Origin: an uncultured Erythrobacter sp.
Lineage (GTDB): Bacteria > Pseudomonadota > Alphaproteobacteria > Sphingomonadales > Sphingomonadaceae
Assembly: GCA_947502305.1 (NCBI GenBank)
Contig: CANMZA010000001.1
Coordinates: 1,178,001-1,242,000 of the forward strand
Length of the DNA: 64,000 nt
Direction of reading: 5' to 3'
A model generated the notes under the pieces. The model made no database searches and was not told where the DNA came from. It was given only the letters and a program-made list of their open reading frames with translations. A program made the translations under genes and the position numbers. Below, in pieces: positions 60,947 through 64,000 of this stretch (its first letter is position 1; every line of letters starts with the position of its first letter).

Positions 60947-62274
60947 TTGCCTGCTCCATCTTTGGGATGGTGATCGGGCCATTTGATCTTCCGCTCGCGG
61001 GTTGCTTGCGCCGCTTGCTCTTCCAAATGCCACGGCAAGTCTTCGAAGACATCTTCGAACATTGTGTGGAAGGGATGGTGCAGGCCGTGGCCCAGAATGC
61101 CGTTCTTCTCCGCTTCCTTTGTCACCGCTTTGACCTCATCAGCGCAGGCTTTGTCCATCGCCGTCTGACGATCCTCGTCCCATTCGCCAATCGCGATTAA
61201 GTGGTTCTTTAACCGCATGACGGGATCGCCCAGCGGCCATTCTTCGCGTTCTTGCGCGCTGCGATAGCCGGATGGATCGTCTGAAGTGGAATGCCCCTCC
61301 GCGCGGTAAGTGTAATATTCGATCAGCGATGGCCCGTGATTGGCCCGCGCCCGGTTCGCCGCCCATTGCTGCGCCGCGAAACAGGCCAGCGCATCATTGC
61401 CATCAACCCGCAGGCTGGCGATGCCGTATCCCAAACCGCGCGCGGCAAAGGTGGTGCGTTCGCCGCCTGCAAAACCGCTAAAGCTGCTGATTGCCCATTG
61501 GTTGTTGATCACGTTTAAGATCACCGGGGCGTTATAAACGGTCGCAAAAGTGCAGGCGGAATGGAAATCACCCTCGGCCGTGCTGCCCTCGCCCACCCAT
61601 GTCGCGGCGATCCGGCTGTCGCCTTTGATCGCGCTGGCCATCGCCCAACCAACGGCTTGCGGGGTTTGCGTCGCAAGGTTGCCGGAAATGCTGAAGAAGC
61701 TGTGCTCGCGGCTCGAATACATAATCGGCAGCTGGCGGCCCTTCAGCTTGTCGCCTTTGTTGGAATAAATCTGATTGATCATCTCAATCAGCGGATAACC
61801 GCGCGCGATCAAGATACCTTGCTGGCGGTAAGATGGGAAAACCATATCATCCGCCGCCAATGCCATAGACGCCGCGACGCTGGTCGCCTCCTCGCCTGTG
61901 CATTTCATGTAAAAACTGGTCTTACCCTGACGCTGACCGCGGAACATGCGTTCATCAAAGGCGCGGACCATCGCCATATGGCCCAGCATCGTGCGCAATG
62001 TATCGGCGCCCAGTTTGGGATCCCATGGCCCATGCGCCTGATTATCATCGCCCAAAACGCGGACGAGATCATAGGCGAGGTCCTTCATCTCCTCAGGCTT
62101 TACGCTTTCATCCGGGCGCGGCTGCGTTCCGGCATCGCTGAATTTTACATCGGCAAAATTCACCGGATCTCCGGGGCGCGAACGCGGCTCTGGCACATGC
62201 AGAGCCAGCGCAGGGCGGTTGCCCCCACCTGTTTTATCCGGGGCTGGTGTCGGAGTGTCAGCCTGATCGGCCAT
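60943..62274 (-). CDS. bkdA1: Branched-chain 2-oxoacid dehydrogenase E1 alpha subunit
   Basis: A 443-residue TPP-dependent subunit. After a Pro-rich N-terminal tail, MVRAFDERMFRGQRQGKTSFYMKCTGEEA and VFPSYRQQGILIARGYPL lead to the TPP/Mg2+ motif GEGSTAEGDFH...NVINNQWAIS, where GEG stands for the usual GDG. The phosphorylation-loop-like YRAEGHSTSDDPS follows. It decarboxylates branched-chain 2-oxoacids from Leu, Ile and Val. ATG 62274 follows GAGAGCG; the frame extends five codons further without support. Confidence 0.94.
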   Translation of the reverse strand: MADQADTPTPAPDKTGGGNRPALALHVPEPRSRPGDPVNFADVKFSDAGTQPRPDESVKPEEMKDLAYDLVRVLGDDNQAHGPWDPKLGADTLRTMLGHMAMVRAFDERMFRGQRQGKTSFYMKCTGEEATSVAASMALAADDMVFPSYRQQGILIARGYPLIEMINQIYSNKGDKLKGRQLPIMYSSREHSFFSISGNLATQTPQAVGWAMASAIKGDSRIAATWVGEGSTAEGDFHSACTFATVYNAPVILNVINNQWAISSFSGFAGGERTTFAARGLGYGIASLRVDGNDALACFAAQQWAANRARANHGPSLIEYYTYRAEGHSTSDDPSGYRSAQEREEWPLGDPVMRLKNHLIAIGEWDEDRQTAMDKACADEVKAVTKEAEKNGILGHGLHHPFHTMFEDVFEDLPWHLEEQAAQATRERKIKWPDHHPKDGAGK

Positions 62275-62367
62275 AAAGCGCTCTCCCAAAGAGTGCGGCA
62301 GCGCCCAAAGAGCGCGCCAGTTGAGAGCCGCGTATGTCAGCCATTCGCCCCGGTCAAGGACGCGAAA

Positions 62368-63351
62368 TCACACCGCAACAGGAGCCTTGATCGGGGCCAA
62401 CGGAGCGTAATCATGCACAAGAAAATCATCGATTTTGTAATCGAAAATTGTTTCAGGCTTTCGAGTGATTTCGAAGGTCGGATGCCCTTGCGGTTCGCGA
62501 GTCAGTTGTTCCTCGATCAGATGCGCATGGTTTAGATAGAGGTGAACGTCCCCGCCCATCCACACCAGCTCGCCCGGCTCCATCCCGGTTTGCTGCGCCA
62601 TCATCCGCGTCAGCAAAGCGGCAGACCACAGGTTAAACGGCAGGCCGAGCGCCACATCGCAGCTGCGTTGATAGAGGACGCAGTTGAGGCGGCTTTTGCC
62701 ATCTTTTTGGCCCGCCTTTTCGCCCGCAACATGAAACTGATAGGTCTTGTGACACGGCGGCAAAGCCATCTGGTCCAATTCCGCGACGTTCCACCCCTCT
62801 AGGATGTGGCGGCGGCTGCCGGGATTGGTTTTGAGGCTCTCGACAATTTGCGCGACCTGATTGATGCCCGGCCCGCGTTCAAACAAGCCGTCTTTGCGGT
62901 ACCGATAGGTCGGCCAATCGACCCATTGTTTGCCGTAAACCGGACCAAGATCGCCCCAGCGCGCGGCGAAGGCCTCGTCCTCCGCAATTCGTTCAGCAAA
63001 GGACGTGATGCTGATATCATCGCCGGTTTCTTTGACATAGCGGGCATGCGGCCATTCATTCCAAATTTTCACGCCCTGCAAGACCAGCGGGCGGATATTC
63101 GTCTCTCCGGTCAGGAACCACAGCATCTCGCGGCTGGCGGTTTTCCAATAGACACGCTTCGTGGTCAGCAGCGGCATCGCGCCGCCCGCCAAATCATAGC
63201 GCAATTGCGCCCCGCAAATGGACCGTGTTCCGATCCCTGTGCGGTCGCTGCGCTCATTACCGCTGTCCCAAATCTGGCGCATCAAATCCAAATATTGCTG
63301 TTCTGGATGCCCGGTTTCGGGCGGCGGTTTTGGAATCGATGTCTTGGCCAT
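62368..63351 (-). CDS. thyA: Thymidylate synthase
   Basis: A 327-residue ThyA. The N-terminal YLDLMRQIWDSGNERSDRTGIGTRSICG, the catalytic MALPPCHKTYQFHV with Cys200, the dUMP-binding RRHILEGWNVAELDQ and RSCDVALGLPFN and the folate-site C-terminus LAPIKAPVAV are all present. The length exceeds E. coli ThyA (264) because of a family-typical insert in the small domain (about 105-165). It makes dTMP with 5,10-methylene-THF. ATG 63351 was preferred to an upstream codon in non-conserved sequence. Confidence 0.96.
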   Translation of the reverse strand: MAKTSIPKPPPETGHPEQQYLDLMRQIWDSGNERSDRTGIGTRSICGAQLRYDLAGGAMPLLTTKRVYWKTASREMLWFLTGETNIRPLVLQGVKIWNEWPHARYVKETGDDISITSFAERIAEDEAFAARWGDLGPVYGKQWVDWPTYRYRKDGLFERGPGINQVAQIVESLKTNPGSRRHILEGWNVAELDQMALPPCHKTYQFHVAGEKAGQKDGKSRLNCVLYQRSCDVALGLPFNLWSAALLTRMMAQQTGMEPGELVWMGGDVHLYLNHAHLIEEQLTREPQGHPTFEITRKPETIFDYKIDDFLVHDYAPLAPIKAPVAV

Positions 63352-63422
63352 AAATGCATCTATATGCGGCGGACAATTCACCGCAAGTGGGCGGTAAAAG
63401 CTGTGGGCGCCAGTGGCTTGGT

Positions 63423-63458
63423 CAGCGCCTCGCTCAGTGCCTCGCTCAGCGCTTCGCC
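63423..63458. repeat. Three 12-bp tandem repeats before thyA
   Basis: CAGCGCCTCGCT, CAGTGCCTCGCT and CAGCGCTTCGCC follow one another in the gap between the DUF3429 gene and thyA. No function is evident. Confidence 0.8.
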
Positions 63459-63468
63459 AAACGCCCCG

Positions 63469-63927
63469 CTAAACAATCGCCTCTGCCACAAAGCCCAGCG
63501 CAATGGTGAGCGCCCCTAGCCCCGCAGAAAGCTGCACACGAAGCCGCAGAAAATCACGCGCCGCATAGCCCAGCGCCTTGTCCGCCAAAGGCGACAACAG
63601 GATAAACACCCCCAAATATAGCAGCGCCGGCCCCGGCCAATCCCACCCAAGGCTCCATGGCAAAAACAGCGCAACTGCGATCAGGCTGGGCATGACCGCC
63701 ACCAGATAAGCGCCCGCACCCGCCTTTTTGCCGCTGGCAATCGCTTGCCCCCACCACACGCCGCCGAGAAAACTGAAAATCGCCGCAGCATAAGCGAACC
63801 CGCCTGCCAGCGCGGTGTAGGCATAATCATGCCCGCTCGCGGCGAGGCTGAGGCAGATGATTTGCGGCAAGAGGCCAGCATAGCCGAGCCATTTGGCCGC
63901 GGGCGTCAAAGAAGCGTTAGTGTCCAT
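63469..63927 (-). CDS. DUF3429 membrane protein
   Basis: A 152-residue inner-membrane protein with four to five helices: WLGYAGLLPQIICLSLAA, YAAAIFSFLGGVWWGQAIASG, AYLVAVMPSLIAVALFLPW, ALLYLGVFILLSPLADKALGY and a final one. The SFLGGVWWG motif is characteristic of DUF3429. It has no assigned function. It is the last complete gene; 63928-64000 shows no recognisable feature. Confidence 0.85.
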   Translation of the reverse strand: MDTNASLTPAAKWLGYAGLLPQIICLSLAASGHDYAYTALAGGFAYAAAIFSFLGGVWWGQAIASGKKAGAGAYLVAVMPSLIAVALFLPWSLGWDWPGPALLYLGVFILLSPLADKALGYAARDFLRLRVQLSAGLGALTIALGFVAEAIV

Positions 63928-64000
63928 GCTGCGTCAAACATCATGGGGGGCGCATCTGTTCCCGGCTTTCCTTGCGAGTGCGCGCGAATTGCGCCACTCC

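Overview
The window looks like a chromosomal segment of an alphaproteobacterium of the order Sphingomonadales, most likely the Erythrobacteraceae (Erythrobacter and relatives). This is an inference from gene content, alphaproteobacterial LexA sites (GTTC-N7-GTTC), a zapA-6S RNA-5-formyltetrahydrofolate cyclo-ligase order, and the style of the encoded proteins. Most of it is ordinary core genome with tight, translationally coupled operons. No phage, insertion sequence, CRISPR array or rRNA operon was seen.

Layout. 1-6 kb: end of leuA, a serine hydrolase, a tautomerase-like protein with an atypical SDR, an alpha/beta-hydrolase-like protein, an amidohydrolase and a nitronate monooxygenase-like enzyme. 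6-8 kb: an AT-richer island with an AHH-type nuclease and an unknown partner, then a flavodoxin-like protein and recJ. 10-16.6 kb: tRNA-Glu and a phosphate cluster phoR-pstC-pstA-pstB-phoU-phoB without pstS. 17.4-27.6 kb: DNA-damage region. One LexA-controlled operon runs radical SAM DNA-repair protein, DUF4130-UdgX fusion, dnaE2; a second LexA-controlled unit is imuA-imuB. A lipoprotein and a PilZ protein lie between them.

27.6-31 kb: an NSS transporter, panB and an SBF-like transporter. 31-37.6 kb: a coupled operon glycosyltransferase-prsK-prsR-TPR lipoprotein, the regulatory part of the PEP-CTERM/exosortase exopolysaccharide system, with no exosortase in view. 37.7-41.2 kb: an ScfR/RamB-like regulator divergent from isocitrate lyase, with an inverted repeat between them. 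41.5-46.4 kb: M20 amidohydrolase, SLC13 permease, and a zinc alcohol dehydrogenase flanked by inverted copies of a GC-rich repeat, then tRNA-Leu.

46.5-56 kb: a SuhB-like protein with changed metal-site residues, efp, fda-thiE, and tkt-gap-pgk followed by three small genes. 56.4-58.5 kb: a small coiled-coil gene, zapA, 6S RNA, 5-formyltetrahydrofolate cyclo-ligase, DUF2842 and tRNA-Asp. 58.6-64 kb: branched-chain 2-oxoacid dehydrogenase E1alpha-E1beta-E2, thyA and a DUF3429 protein.

The strongest candidate for a distinctive system is the SOS operon joining a radical SAM protein, a UdgX fusion and DnaE2. Next are the AHH nuclease pair and a 37-bp element with a possible Cys-rich leader peptide, found upstream of two unrelated hydrolase genes.
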